A DNA stretch of 64,000 nt from Colwellia polaris (GCF_002104515.1 NZ_NBOE01000008.1:62001-126000), one strand, 5' to 3'; positions 35,946 to 45,895 are shown, numbered from the stretch's first letter. Numbers and translations: made by a program. The notes: generated by a model from the sequence alone, not told the origin.

Positions 35946-36761
35946 TTAATTAATAGAAAGCTTAATTTGACCATTTTTAAATTTACCTATCCACTTTCCA
36001 AATTCCACCTGTTTTTCTTCTGAACTTGATAAAGCCAGTAAAGGGCTGCCTAATTCGATTAATTCAGCTTCAATTAATTTACTAGCGTGTCGATTCGAAC
36101 GACTCGTGTATTTTGCCAAATATAGTCGAATGACCTCGTCTTTGAGGGGCTCTATTCGCTTACCTTTTGAAGTACCACCTTTGCTGCCTGTTATGACTGA
36201 TTTTTGTTTTTTATCAAATAAACATTCTGCTCGCGCAATACTATCTAATGTTTCTGTAGCCATATCGAGGATAAATTTCTCTGAATATAACTTCATTGCT
36301 TGCGACATATCGTCATCACCATAGCTTTTATGCCTAGCGCCTGAAATCTCAGCCGACTGCATAAGTGTTAACGTGGCAAACATTTCACACCACAGAGCTT
36401 TTTTAACCGCTATTGTTGTTAAATCGAAATAATCAGAAAGTAAATATAAAGCACGACCTTGAGTAAATGTAATCGCCTTTCTCGTTGTGGAAGCAGATAG
36501 TTGCTGCATAGAAAGGATTGTTAATAAATTTTCACCAACTTGTAACATCGAATCAATACCGATAGACATTAACAAAATATCTTCATTAGTGCGTTTTGAT
36601 AGAATATCACGGGCAATATGTGCGGCGTCATTACCTTCTTCTTCAAGCACGAAATCTAACGGTTGCAGTTTTTCACGAATGAACACATTTGGGTGATTAT
36701 ATCCCTCACTAGCGCTTGCTATAAGCGATTTAGCTTCAATTTCAATTTTATCTTGATACAT
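35946..36761 (-). CDS. Hypothetical protein between integrase and alpA
   Basis: A 271-residue mostly helical soluble protein of unrecognised family. There is a C-terminal region with a basic stretch (ITGSKGGTSKGKRIEPLKDEVIRLYLAKY) and an overall pattern seen in accessory proteins of integrative elements. It overlaps the 3' end of the integrase gene by 14 bp, so the two are coupled. No catalytic motif is seen. Confidence 0.65.
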   Translation of the reverse strand: MYQDKIEIEAKSLIASASEGYNHPNVFIREKLQPLDFVLEEEGNDAAHIARDILSKRTNEDILLMSIGIDSMLQVGENLLTILSMQQLSASTTRKAITFTQGRALYLLSDYFDLTTIAVKKALWCEMFATLTLMQSAEISGARHKSYGDDDMSQAMKLYSEKFILDMATETLDSIARAECLFDKKQKSVITGSKGGTSKGKRIEPLKDEVIRLYLAKYTSRSNRHASKLIEAELIELGSPLLALSSSEEKQVEFGKWIGKFKNGQIKLSIN

Positions 36762-37971
36762 AATCTTCCATTGTTATGTTGCAGTTATCTTTAAAAAAGT
36801 CTGTTATGCGTTGCATAGGCGCTCGTAAGCGGTCATGGTTTGCAATAATATAACCTTCAGTAACATCATTGCCACTTTTATGATTAACGAGTCGTTTAAT
36901 GGCATAGGATGATATATCTAACGATTCAGCGACCGTAATAAACGTCCTCCTTAAATCATGAAAGGTAAATTTGACACCTGACTTTTCACATAGGTGTTTT
37001 AAGGCTTTTTCTGGGTAAGCAAAATACTGTGACTTTCGTGAAGAAAACACATAGTTATTGATTTTAAAACGTTGTCGATAATTGAGTATGGCAATCAGTA
37101 CATCAGATAATGGCAATGTTAACGGCTCTTTGTTTTTGGTATCAGGTATATGTATGGTTCCTTCTTCCAAATCAACGTTATCCCATAAAAGCGTTGCCCC
37201 TTCATTTTTTCGTAAACCTGTTAGCAATAAAAATAAGATATAATCTGCACCTACATGGTGTGATTCTGCCTCTGCATTAAATTTCATTTCTTGAAGTGCT
37301 TTGTACCAAGATATTAATTGCGTTGGTTTAATGATGTTTTGGCGTCTAGGCTCTTTAGCCCATGCTTTCATTTGCCCAAGTCGCTCAACAGGGTTGTGAG
37401 GAAATAAACTTAACCCATTATTGTCTTCGTAATGCTCTTTAGCAAATTTGTATATGGCACTTAAAATACGCATAGCGGTATTGGCGTAGGAAGGACTATG
37501 GCTTTTTAATAGTTTGCCATGACGCACCGAAACCATGTCTTTTGTAATATCGACGAGGCGCTTATTCTTCCAATCCTTTAACTCACCGTTCAAATACATT
37601 TCATATTGAACGTAGGTTTTATCTTTTAAGTAAGACTTAACACGACGATAATCTTGCCATACTTGCCATAGCGTTGTTTGCTCAGCTTGTGCTTGCTGTC
37701 TTTTGGCAATGGGATCTATACCTGTAGCAATTTCACCTAAATACTTAAGTGCCTCTTTACGCGCCATTTCAACCGTTATTTCAGGATAGCGACCCAGTGT
37801 TATTCGTTTGAGTTTGCGGTTGATACGTTTCTCTAGAATAAACGCTTTACTACCGCCTGTAGTCACACGAACGGCAAAGCCTTTTAATTCAGAATCTCGG
37901 TAGAAAACTTGCCCTTTTTCAGGAAGAGTAAGTTTGTCTACAAAAGACTTGGTTATTTTGCATGTAGACAT
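36748..37971 (-). CDS. int: P4-type tyrosine recombinase integrase
   Basis: A 407-residue integrase with an N-terminal Arm DNA-binding domain (DUF4102: residues 1-85, LPEKGQVFYRDSELKGFAVRV), a SAM-like core-binding domain, and the catalytic domain: Arg254 in LTGLRKNE, His338 and Arg341 in HDLRRTF, a His in VNHKSG, and nucleophile Tyr374 in VTEGYI. It integrates the element, usually into a tRNA or conserved gene end. It faces away from the chromosomal genes at 39 kb. No tRNA is seen nearby, so the target is unknown. Confidence 0.93.
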   Translation of the reverse strand: MSTCKITKSFVDKLTLPEKGQVFYRDSELKGFAVRVTTGGSKAFILEKRINRKLKRITLGRYPEITVEMARKEALKYLGEIATGIDPIAKRQQAQAEQTTLWQVWQDYRRVKSYLKDKTYVQYEMYLNGELKDWKNKRLVDITKDMVSVRHGKLLKSHSPSYANTAMRILSAIYKFAKEHYEDNNGLSLFPHNPVERLGQMKAWAKEPRRQNIIKPTQLISWYKALQEMKFNAEAESHHVGADYILFLLLTGLRKNEGATLLWDNVDLEEGTIHIPDTKNKEPLTLPLSDVLIAILNYRQRFKINNYVFSSRKSQYFAYPEKALKHLCEKSGVKFTFHDLRRTFITVAESLDISSYAIKRLVNHKSGNDVTEGYIIANHDRLRAPMQRITDFFKDNCNITMEDYVSR

Positions 37972-39150
37972 TGTGTAGTCATGCTATATAAAAATTAGGT
38001 GGGCTATTTAAAACAGCAAAGGGGCGCCTTGTCAATTAAAATAAGGGATGTAAGTAACATGAGTATTTATTCAAACTACGTAAAACAACTGGAAATAAAA
38101 CAGCTTATTATGAGGAAAAATTCCTTGTTTAAACAAGGAAAAAATCCTTCTTTCATATTTTAAGATAATCAAAACATACCTGATTTATTCACTATCTACA
38201 ATAAGTTACTAATAAAACATCTCGTTATGCTAAAGACATAAACGAGAATATTTCCTTTTTATTGGATGAAAGCAGGAAATCGCACTAATCTGTACAAATA
38301 CACAGTTAAATTTGTGACGTAACAAAATAAATAAGGATAAATATAAACTGCGGAGTCAGGCTCATTGAAATATCAGCAATGTGCTCAAACCGAAATATTA
38401 GTCGAGTTATACTACGTCTGTTTTAGGTTCACAATTGCCATAAAATAAATGAATGATTACATCTTTTTTCTAAATGCTTAAAAATTTTAGGGTGGCAAAC
38501 TTAAATATAATTTGCTGGCAACGATAAATGCAATTCGGTGGCACTGATGATCGATATATCCAACTTATTAAACTTATATTAAATCAAACCCACTAATCGT
38601 AGAAAATTATTACTTTTATCTTGCCTTGTGAGTAAAAGTGCATTAATGCAAAAAAAACTATGGTTACAAATCACACGTATTATTACTCTACTCTGTGTAT
38701 TCATGGTTAATAGTACGATCTACCCTGATAAAAATACGATCTTTTAGCACTTTGATTACAAATGGGATATTTTAATAACTTATCTAAAAATTATTTTTTT
38801 AAATTGCACCTGTCACTTTTTAACCAACACGATAAACAATTTATAAACAAACACTTACACAGTTAAACAATAGTTGTACACAATGATACCCACAGCTTAT
38901 GTGGATATCATTAAATGCACAATTTTTAAATTAAGCCATTTAATTGACTTTATATTTAACTCTAGACATATAAATACACTAGCTTGACAGCAATAATTCA
39001 TTTAATACAACCTAAGTACAGGTTAACCAGTTTATTAAATAGCAATTCAAGCATACTTGGTTGCACTGTATTGTATGATAATCGCTAGAGATCATACGTA
39101 TTAACCGTTATAGTAATGCCCACAAGATTTAAATTATCAAGAAGTTATTT
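37972..39150. other. Gene-poor junction right of integrase
   Basis: About 1.18 kb without a convincing gene. A bidirectional palindrome lies at 38121-38140. A 34-codon ORF at 38059-38163 (MSIYSNYVKQ start, GGGATG upstream) is possible but weakly supported. One end of the integrative element (att site) should lie here; no direct repeat matching the left side was found by eye. Confidence 0.4.
38117..38145. terminator. Bidirectional terminator-like palindrome
   Basis: TTCCTTGTTTAAACAAGGAA (38121-38140) is a perfect 20-bp palindrome preceded by AAAAA and followed by AAAAA, so each strand reads as a hairpin with a T-run. It could isolate the element from the chromosome or be a recombinase or regulator binding site. 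Confidence 0.55.
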
Positions 39151-39531
39151 ATGAGCAATTTAACCCTGCGCCGTTTAACTGAAACATTTGCGATTCATAG
39201 CTTACAACGTGAAAGTGCTATACCCGATGCGGTATTTAACGCGCCAATATTTTTTCTAGCCAAAACCTATGATGAAATTTCAATTGTCTTACCTGAACAC
39301 ATTGAAATTGACAGTGAAGAGGCTGAGCTTGGTTGGCAAGCATTTGAAGTGGTTGGCCCATTAGATTTTAGTTTAACAGGCATAATGTCAAACATATCTA
39401 CAGTTTTAGCGAATGAAAAAATCAGTATTTTTGCTATTTCTACGTTTGATACCGACTATGTGCTCGTAAAATCAGATAAAATAGCAGCAGCGACAAACGC
39501 CCTTATAAAACATAATTATCAAGTAATATAA
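39151..39531 (+). CDS. ACT domain protein
   Basis: A 126-residue cytoplasmic protein with an N-terminal region (FAIHSLQRESAIPD, ISIVLPE) and a C-terminal ACT fold (WQAFEVVGPLDFSLTGIMSNISTVLANEKISIFAISTFDTDYVLVK), the pattern of CASTOR/ACT_7 type proteins that bind amino acids. No catalytic domain. It lies 12 bp upstream of the ArsC-like gene and probably heads the dapE operon. Ligand unknown. Confidence 0.8.
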   Translation: MSNLTLRRLTETFAIHSLQRESAIPDAVFNAPIFFLAKTYDEISIVLPEHIEIDSEEAELGWQAFEVVGPLDFSLTGIMSNISTVLANEKISIFAISTFDTDYVLVKSDKIAAATNALIKHNYQVI

Positions 39532-39543
39532 TCAGGAAATAAA

Positions 39544-39888
39544 ATGACAATACTTTATGGCATTAAAAACTGCGATAGCGTAAAAAAAGCAAAAAAATGG
39601 TTAGAGCAAGAGAATATTCCTTACCAATTTCACGACTTTAAAACTGACGGTTTAAGCGCTGAATTATTACAAGAATTTATTAGCGCTTCAGATTTAACTT
39701 CCTTATTAAATAAACGAAGCACTACATTTCGTAATCTCAGTGATGAAATTAAAAACAACCTTAGCGATGAAGTTATAAAAGAAAACATTCTAGCACAACC
39801 TACGTTAGTAAAACGTCCACTCCTTAAACATGACCAAGCATTTTTAGTCGGGTTTAAAGACAGTCAATATCAAGCAGTTTTCTGCTAG
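39544..39888 (+). CDS. ArsC-family reductase (YffB/Spx-like)
   Basis: A 114-residue thioredoxin-fold protein of the ArsC/Spx family: [20 protein letters not shown] with a single redox Cys10, HDFKTDG, the [12 protein letters not shown] stretch and the [16 protein letters not shown]-terminus. It resembles E. coli YffB, which is also encoded directly upstream of dapE. Substrate unknown; arsenate activity is not implied. Confidence 0.88.
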   Translation: MTILYGIKNCDSVKKAKKWLEQENIPYQFHDFKTDGLSAELLQEFISASDLTSLLNKRSTTFRNLSDEIKNNLSDEVIKENILAQPTLVKRPLLKHDQAFLVGFKDSQYQAVFC

Positions 39889-39904
39889 TTATAACGGTAC
39901 CTTC

Positions 39905-41053
39905 ATGACAAAACATCCAAATATCACCATCTCATTAGCCCAAGCATTAATTGAACGTCCTTCTGTAACCCCAGAAGATTTTGGCTGTCAGCAACTTATG
40001 TCTGACCGTTTAGCCAAATTAGATTTTAATAATGAAAGCATGGTATTTGAAGATACCACCAACTTATGGTCTCGACGAGGTAACACTGGCCCGGTATTTT
40101 GTTTTGCCGGTCATACTGACGTTGTGCCCGCTGGAAACCTTGACAGCTGGCTTACTCCTCCTTTCGAGCCTGTAATTACTGACGGCATGCTTTATGGTCG
40201 AGGTGCTGCAGATATGAAAGGCAGTTTAGCGGCTATGGTTGTCGCTACAGAAAGGTTTGTTAGCGATCACCCTGATCATAAAGGCTCAATTGCATTTTTG
40301 ATCACCAGTGACGAAGAAGGCCCTTTTATCAACGGCACAACGCGCGTTATTGATACACTTGAAGCACGAAATGAAAAAATTGATTACTGTATTGTTGGTG
40401 AGCCTTCAAGTACCAGTAAACTAGGCGATGTTGTTAAAAATGGTCGTCGAGGTTCTATATCAGGTGAATTAACTATTCGCGGTAAACAAGGCCATGTTGC
40501 CTACCCTGAACATGTTATTAACCCTATTCATAAAGCTATGGCTGCATTAGATGAATTAAGTAAATTTCATTGGGATAAGGGTAATGAATATTTTCCACCG
40601 ACAAGTTTTCAATTATCTAATATCCAATCAGGCACCGGGGCAACTAACGTCGTTCCGGGTCATTTAACTGCCTTGTTTAACTTAAGATATAGCACAGAGT
40701 TAACAGCAGAAATGATAGTAGAAAAAGTTGAGGCACTTTTAAATCAGCATCAACTCGACTATGACATAAAGTGGGTATTTAACGGCCAACCTTTTATAAC
40801 TGAGCCGAGCACACTGGTTGACTCTGTTGTTCAAGCGATTAAAACTTGCTGTAAGATTACTCCTGAACTCTCAACCAGCGGCGGCACATCAGACGGCAGA
40901 TTTATTGCGCCAACAGGTGCACAGGTTATTGAGCTTGGCCCTTGTAATGCAACTATTCATAAAGTTAACGAATGCGTTGCAGTTCAAGATTTAATTTTAT
41001 TAACTGATGTTTATTACCAAACATTAGTTAATGCATTAACCGACCATGCCTAA
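39905..41053 (+). CDS. dapE: Succinyl-diaminopimelate desuccinylase
   Basis: A 382-residue M20 metallopeptidase-family enzyme. The metal site is seen as [13 protein letters not shown] with the conserved His-x-Asp, [10 protein letters not shown] with the bridging Asp, ITSDEEG with the catalytic Glu pair, and [18 protein letters not shown] and the NATIHKVNE His near the end complete it. It hydrolyses N-succinyl-L,L-diaminopimelate in lysine and peptidoglycan precursor synthesis. It lies 16 bp after the ArsC-like gene and overlaps the next gene by 8 bp. Confidence 0.95.
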   Translation: MTKHPNITISLAQALIERPSVTPEDFGCQQLMSDRLAKLDFNNESMVFEDTTNLWSRRGNTGPVFCFAGHTDVVPAGNLDSWLTPPFEPVITDGMLYGRGAADMKGSLAAMVVATERFVSDHPDHKGSIAFLITSDEEGPFINGTTRVIDTLEARNEKIDYCIVGEPSSTSKLGDVVKNGRRGSISGELTIRGKQGHVAYPEHVINPIHKAMAALDELSKFHWDKGNEYFPPTSFQLSNIQSGTGATNVVPGHLTALFNLRYSTELTAEMIVEKVEALLNQHQLDYDIKWVFNGQPFITEPSTLVDSVVQAIKTCCKITPELSTSGGTSDGRFIAPTGAQVIELGPCNATIHKVNECVAVQDLILLTDVYYQTLVNALTDHA

Positions 41054-41741
41054 CAGACCTAACATGAGCGAACTTGAGTTAATATTAACCGGTAAAACTG
41101 AGCGTCATATTCATTGGTTAACGCAAAATGTGGGGATTCACCATGAAATGCTATCAGCATTCGAGCAGTTAACATTAGCTGCTAAAGCTGCCGGTTTCGA
41201 GCTTTGTATAGCAAGCGGTTTTCGTAGCTTTGATAGACAGTTGGCCATTTGGAACAATAAGTTCTCGGGTATTACTGCTATTAAAGATAAAGCTAATCAA
41301 ACATTAGCGATTGAAAAACTCAGTGAGCGTGAAAAAATACACGCCATTATGTTATTCTCCGCATTGCCTGGTGCGAGTCGTCACCATTGGGGCTGCGACA
41401 TTGATGTATATGCAAAAAATTTATTACCTCAAGATCAAGCGTTAGCACTAGAGCCATGGGAATATCAAAGCTCCGGCTATTTTTATCCTTTAAGTGTGTG
41501 GCTTCAAGAACATGCAAAATCGTTTGGCTTCTTTTTACCTTATGATAAATTTCGTGGTGGTGTTGCACAGGAGCCCTGGCACCTTTCGTACCTGCCACTA
41601 TCGAAAGAATACAAAAAATTTTATAGCGAGAAACTCTTAGCTGAGACATTGTTAAGTACTGATATTCAGGGAAAAAACGAACTTTTACATTTATTACCAG
41701 AACTATATCAACGTTACATCATTAACACCGCTGAAGCTTAA
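41046..41741 (+). CDS. M15 family D-Ala-D-Ala carboxypeptidase-like
   Basis: A 231-residue protein of the VanY/DacY (M15B) peptidase fold: [23 protein letters not shown], then [14 protein letters not shown] with the Zn ligands His and Asp, and EPWHLSYLP with the third ligand. These are typical of LD/DD-carboxypeptidases acting on peptidoglycan or its fragments. No signal peptide is evident, so it may act in the cytoplasm on recycled peptides or be exported by another route. Translationally coupled to dapE. Confidence 0.85.
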   Translation: MPNRPNMSELELILTGKTERHIHWLTQNVGIHHEMLSAFEQLTLAAKAAGFELCIASGFRSFDRQLAIWNNKFSGITAIKDKANQTLAIEKLSEREKIHAIMLFSALPGASRHHWGCDIDVYAKNLLPQDQALALEPWEYQSSGYFYPLSVWLQEHAKSFGFFLPYDKFRGGVAQEPWHLSYLPLSKEYKKFYSEKLLAETLLSTDIQGKNELLHLLPELYQRYIINTAEA

Positions 41742-41875
41742 AAGTAGCAAACAGCAAAACAGCATTCTTAACTAAAATAAACTAACAGTTTAGGTAAACA
41801 TAAGATTTAGCCATAAACAGTTTCATTACGACAATAATGAAATTAGATTTATACCTGTATTTGGAGTATTACACT

Positions 41876-42124
41876 ATGAGCACTATGAGCACTATGACCA
41901 GCATATTAACTGAAGCTTGGGTTGCACCCACCATTGTCATTATTGCCTTAGTTATATTAATTGGTAATTTAAGTACCTTTCAAAAAAGTGCAAAAACACC
42001 TTTGCGTAAAAAAAGTTTAAATGACTTAAAAGAAACCCTGCCTAGAACACAAAAATCAGCTCACAAAATGCCAACAGTAACCAAAGAAAGTGATTTAGCC
42101 CAGAAAACAAAAAACTCCGATTAA
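41876..42124 (+). CDS. Small DUF2897-like membrane protein
   Basis: The start at 41876 (MSTMSTMTSIL) is chosen because a GGAG ribosome site precedes it (41863-41866); an upstream in-frame ATG at 41837 has none. One N-terminal membrane helix (WVAPTIVIIALVILIGNLS) is followed by a basic cytoplasmic tail of about 55 residues. The layout fits DUF2897 proteins. The terminator overlaps its stop codon. Role unknown. Confidence 0.65.
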   Translation: MSTMSTMTSILTEAWVAPTIVIIALVILIGNLSTFQKSAKTPLRKKSLNDLKETLPRTQKSAHKMPTVTKESDLAQKTKNSD

Positions 42125-42136
42125 CGGAGTTTTTTA
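42110..42136 (+). terminator. Intrinsic terminator after DUF2897-like gene
   Basis: ACTCCG and CGGAGT (42114-42119, 42125-42130) with an ATTAA loop, extended by AAAA/TTTT and followed by TTTTTT on the plus strand; the A-run makes it usable for bamC on the minus strand as well. Confidence 0.88.
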
Positions 42137-42172
42137 TCACAATTTATCGCTGAGGATAATTCATTCAACGCA

Positions 42173-43258
42173 TTAAAATGTATCTTTAAATGACAGTCCT
42201 GATTCCATAACGTCAAATATTTTTTCTAACGTTGCTTCAGGTAATGCATTGCCTTCACTATCAAATAGGGTAACAACAGATTTATCTGCCATTTTTTCTA
42301 GTTGAAATTGGTATTTACCATTCGGTAAATCTACAACAGGCACGCTATCGCCCCAAATACTATCCCAAAAACTGGTTTCAGGTTTAACATAATCAACAAA
42401 GTAAATTTTGGTTGATTCGTTAAGATCTTTAATTGTAAAACCATGCTCTTCAAAGAACAGCGGTAAATTAGACCACAACAAGTCTTCGTCAATTTCAACA
42501 ATAAACGCTGGCTCGCCAGAAACATTTTCACCTAAGCTAACAAACTTATGATTAGCGCGTAACAAACGGTTTTCTTGTTGTTTTAAACGATATTGGAAAT
42601 CAACTTGGGCGATAATTTCATTCAACATGTTCATTTCAGCACGTTGTTGGTCAATTATATCTATTTTCTTACTGCCGCCTGATTTATCGGTTTTCATGTA
42701 GTCAAGTAACTCAACCACTAAAGCAACACTTCGTCCGTGCGACTTACTTTCTAGTAAGAAACGATATTTAATGCTTTCAGCAATGGTTATTTCTTTAAAT
42801 AACCAGCTACCTTCTTCTACTTCTTTATGATACCAGTCTGATTTGAACTCAAAACCCTCTTCGTCGATTTGGGTTAGTTCAACGTTGTCTGATGCCAACT
42901 GTCCTTTTATGGCTTTTATGATAAAAGCACGTAAATCTTCATCGTCAAGCACTTGGTCGAACCAAACTTTAGACGCTGAGGTAGTATTTTCTGTTCTTGT
43001 AGATGCGGCAACCGGCAATACAAGCGAAGGTGCTCGTACATCAACACTAGCACCAACTGGCCCTTCATGGTTTATTTCATCAGTAACAAAGTATGTATCA
43101 ACTTTTTTAGGCTTGGCTAAGCCTGAAGGTATTTTTAACGCAGGTACTTCTTTATGTTTCGCGTATTCAAAATCGCCTACTGCTTGCTTATTATTTACTG
43201 TACTACAGCTAGCAACTGCAACACTTAATAATGAAAAATAAAATATCTTGCGATTCAT
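42173..43258 (-). CDS. bamC: Outer-membrane assembly lipoprotein BamC
   Basis: A lipoprotein signal MNRKIFYFSLLSVAVASC with lipobox ending in the Cys is followed by an unstructured BamD-binding-type lasso (FEYAKHKEVPALKIPSGLAKPKKVDTYFV) and two helix-grip domains, a good match to BamC (NlpB). It belongs to the Bam complex that inserts outer-membrane proteins. The ATG at 43258 has a GGGAG site six bases upstream and is preferred to the GTG at 43264. In E. coli bamC lies beside dapA; here dapA is not adjacent. Confidence 0.9.
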   Translation of the reverse strand: MNRKIFYFSLLSVAVASCSTVNNKQAVGDFEYAKHKEVPALKIPSGLAKPKKVDTYFVTDEINHEGPVGASVDVRAPSLVLPVAASTRTENTTSASKVWFDQVLDDEDLRAFIIKAIKGQLASDNVELTQIDEEGFEFKSDWYHKEVEEGSWLFKEITIAESIKYRFLLESKSHGRSVALVVELLDYMKTDKSGGSKKIDIIDQQRAEMNMLNEIIAQVDFQYRLKQQENRLLRANHKFVSLGENVSGEPAFIVEIDEDLLWSNLPLFFEEHGFTIKDLNESTKIYFVDYVKPETSFWDSIWGDSVPVVDLPNGKYQFQLEKMADKSVVTLFDSEGNALPEATLEKIFDVMESGLSFKDTF

Positions 43259-43264
43259 TAACAC

Positions 43265-43810
43265 TCCCGAGGATACAAATCTGAATCTTTCTAAATTTAA
43301 TTTTGCTTGTTATATTTATGATTAACATTTTTATTTATTACGACACGCTGTAAAAACATAAGGTCGTAAAGTTCAAGCAATACATCTATAACGCTATTTG
43401 ATGACTGAAACAGGGCTAAGTTCCCTAAATCATCTCATTTATTTCATCGCTACCAAGTTAATGAGTTTATAGCTAAAATCAGCAGCGCACCATGGTACTT
43501 GCCTGAAAATACAAACACAAGATATTGAGGGTATATTTATCATAAAAAGTAACGAAGTTTTAATCGTAAGCTTTATTTAACCTTTTAGTTTTGCGCTACA
43601 ACTTCTATCTTCTTCTATTTAAATACCATAAAGCGTATTTGAAACGCCAATAGGCTTATTCATTTTGTATTATCCGCTATATAAATCGTTTAAGGTTTAG
43701 GTAAGTAATATTGATTAAGCTCTGAGTTAATTTGCTTGCATTAAATATACTCAATAAAAGTAACAACCTAGTCTTCTTTAATGCCTTATTTTATATTTTT
43801 TGAAATCACA
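43265..43810. other. Intergenic region, bamC to PhzF gene
   Basis: 546 bp without an evident gene, repeat or terminator. No dapA remnant could be recognised. It contains the bamC promoter presumably, and the 3' flank of the PhzF-like gene. Confidence 0.35.
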
Positions 43811-44602
43811 CTAAACGGTAATGATTCCTTCAAGATATTGCACTGCTTTACCTGAAATATGAACTTTATCGCCTTTTACACTGCACAATAACTTTCCTCC
43901 GCGTGCAGATGCTTGAAAAGCGACTAAATCAAGTTTATTGAGTTTTATTGCCCAAAAAGGCGCTAAACCACTATGGATAGATCCTGTAACAGGGTCTTCG
44001 TGCCCGCCATTAGCTGGCCAAAAATAACGAGAAACAAAGTCATATTCAGTCGATTGGGCGGTAACGACTACATCAAAAGGCGCAAGCTGTTTAATCCATT
44101 CAATATTTTGTTGTACTGAACGAACAGCTGATTCATCTTGGTAAACCGCAAAATAAGCCTGATCATTTAGCAAAACTTCTAAGGGTTTAATTGATAAGCC
44201 ATTGATTAGAGCTTCGGGTATATCGTTAACAATTTCAGGCATTTTATTTGGAAATATCATTTCAATATAACCATTACTTTGTTCTGTAACCGATAAATTG
44301 CCGACAGCTTTAGCGTAAAAGTTAATCTTCTTTACATCTTGGTGTAGCTTAAAAATAACAAATGAAGCCGCTAAGGTTGCATGACCACAAAAATCGATTT
44401 CTGTTATCGGTGAGAACCAACGTATTTCATAACTATTTGGGGCTATTTGTTTTACAAATGCCGTTTCTGATAAGTTATTTTCCAAAGCAATTGCTTGCAT
44501 TAAGGCATCATTGAGCCAATCTTCGACGATAATAACCGCTGCTGAATTACCTTTAAATGCTATATCAGTGAATGCATCAATGACATTAATTTTTAATTCC
44601 AT
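43811..44602 (-). CDS. PhzF family isomerase-like protein
   Basis: A 263-residue PhzF/diaminopimelate-epimerase fold protein. The N-terminal VIDAFTDIAFKGNSAAVIIV, EIDFCGHATLAASFVIF (active-site region) and SRYFWPANGGHEDPVTGSIHSGLAPFW segments are diagnostic of PhzF. The conserved catalytic Glu is at ETAFV. Members isomerise or epimerise small metabolites; the substrate is unknown. It occupies the place where dapA would be expected between bamC and gcvR. Confidence 0.85.
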   Translation of the reverse strand: MELKINVIDAFTDIAFKGNSAAVIIVEDWLNDALMQAIALENNLSETAFVKQIAPNSYEIRWFSPITEIDFCGHATLAASFVIFKLHQDVKKINFYAKAVGNLSVTEQSNGYIEMIFPNKMPEIVNDIPEALINGLSIKPLEVLLNDQAYFAVYQDESAVRSVQQNIEWIKQLAPFDVVVTAQSTEYDFVSRYFWPANGGHEDPVTGSIHSGLAPFWAIKLNKLDLVAFQASARGGKLLCSVKGDKVHISGKAVQYLEGIITV

Positions 44603-44787
44603 AGGGGCAACATGCTCCGCGCGTTTAGGTAGAGTAGAACTGTGCTGTTATATTTATCAGCTTACCTTGATATTTAAAAGCTTAATCCAAATACTGATCT
44701 AAATTGAACAAACATTATTCACGTTGGCTTTAGCTATGTAACATACGTTACAATAGCTTTTTTTAAATATCACAGTTAGGTTTATTG

Positions 44788-45318
44788 ATGAGCGAGTATT
44801 TAGTTTTAACGGCCATGGGACCAGATCGTAAAGGTAGTGTTAGTGATTTAACTAAACTAGCCAGCGAATGTGGCTGTAATATTATAGACAGTAGAATGGC
44901 AATTTTCGGTTTAGAATTTACCTTAATTATGTTGCTTACTGGTAATAATAGAGCTATTCATCAATTAGAAAGTAAACTCCCCGCTGTAGCGCATAAACTT
45001 GAACTTATCACTATGATGAAACGAACTTCAGGTTACCGGGAGCAAGATTTTGTTCATCACTATCAAGTGGATTATGCCGGTATCGACCAGCCTGGCGTTT
45101 TAAAAGCTGTTACCGCATTTTTTGCTACGCGTAATATCGACATATCATCATTAAAGTCTGAAATTAATCAAAAAAACAATCATATGAGTGCATCCATTTT
45201 AATCGCACTGATGGAAGAAACCAGTATTGAAAATCTTGAAAGTGATTTTCTCCAATTGTGTGAGCAATTCGACGTTCAAGGCTGTATAAAGAAAGTCCAA
45301 TCTAACCAAATAGATTAA
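44788..45318 (+). CDS. gcvR: Glycine cleavage system repressor GcvR
   Basis: A 176-residue two-ACT-domain protein: MSEYLVLTAMGPDRKGSVSDLTKLASECGCNIIDSRMAIFG and, in the second half, HYQVDYAGIDQPGVLKAVTAFFATRNIDISSLKSE. This matches GcvR, which acts with GcvA to repress gcvTHP. The ATG at 44788 is used; the upstream TTG at 44785 is an unlikely start. It lies 59 bp upstream of bcp in the same direction, the E. coli gene order. Confidence 0.9.
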   Translation: MSEYLVLTAMGPDRKGSVSDLTKLASECGCNIIDSRMAIFGLEFTLIMLLTGNNRAIHQLESKLPAVAHKLELITMMKRTSGYREQDFVHHYQVDYAGIDQPGVLKAVTAFFATRNIDISSLKSEINQKNNHMSASILIALMEETSIENLESDFLQLCEQFDVQGCIKKVQSNQID

Positions 45319-45377
45319 ACAACCAAATAACCGTTACACTCCTCGTGTATTAGCTAAATGATAAAGGATAATAACAA

Positions 45378-45839
45378 ATGTTAGAAATAGGCCAACCTGC
45401 CCCGAAATTTACATTACTCGATCAAGACAGTAATTCTGTTGAGTTAGACTCATTCAAAGGTAAAAAAGTACTGGTGTACTTTTACCCAAGAGCTTCAACA
45501 CCGGGTTGTACGGTACAAGCTTGTGCATTAAGAGACTCTAAATCAGCACTTGATGATTTAAATGTAGTTGTATTAGGCATAAGCCCTGATACGCCAAAAA
45601 AACTTACAAACTTTATTAATAAACAAACACTGAACTTCACCTTATTATCTGATGAAGATCATGCTGTATGTGAAGCTTATAACGTATGGCAGTTAAAGAA
45701 GTTTATGGGTAGAGAAAATATGGGTGTAGTGAGAACATCATTTCTTATTGATGAGAATGGAAATTTAGAACATATTTTTAATAAATTTAAAACCAAAGAT
45801 CATCATGAAGTTGTTTTAGAGGTATTAAACAAGCTTTAA
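45378..45839 (+). CDS. bcp: Thioredoxin-dependent peroxiredoxin Bcp
   Basis: A 153-residue BCP/PrxQ-type peroxiredoxin. Peroxidatic Cys44 is in YPRASTPGCTVQACALRD and the resolving Cys49 follows, giving the Cys-x4-Cys pattern of Bcp. The C-terminal GVVRTSFLIDENG strand is typical. It reduces hydrogen peroxide and organic hydroperoxides with thioredoxin. It ends before a bidirectional terminator. Confidence 0.94.
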   Translation: MLEIGQPAPKFTLLDQDSNSVELDSFKGKKVLVYFYPRASTPGCTVQACALRDSKSALDDLNVVVLGISPDTPKKLTNFINKQTLNFTLLSDEDHAVCEAYNVWQLKKFMGRENMGVVRTSFLIDENGNLEHIFNKFKTKDHHEVVLEVLNKL

Positions 45840-45895
45840 ATCATCACTGGTTATTGCTTGAAAACACTCGCAAAAATATCTACACAAGTACCGAC

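Noticed and set aside
28616-37971. Assignment to the PICMI or P4 satellite family by name
   Set aside because: Integrase and AlpA fit, but the replication protein is gpA-like and no family-specific genes or insertion site could be confirmed.
38059-38163. 34-codon ORF near the integrase
   Set aside because: Short, and the terminator-like palindrome lies inside it; no conservation evidence available.
22383-39150. CRISPR array among the repeats
   Set aside because: Repeats are unevenly spaced, contain coding sequence and have no spacer pattern; no cas genes.
43265-43810. dapA remnant
   Set aside because: No recognisable dapA-derived frame in either strand.
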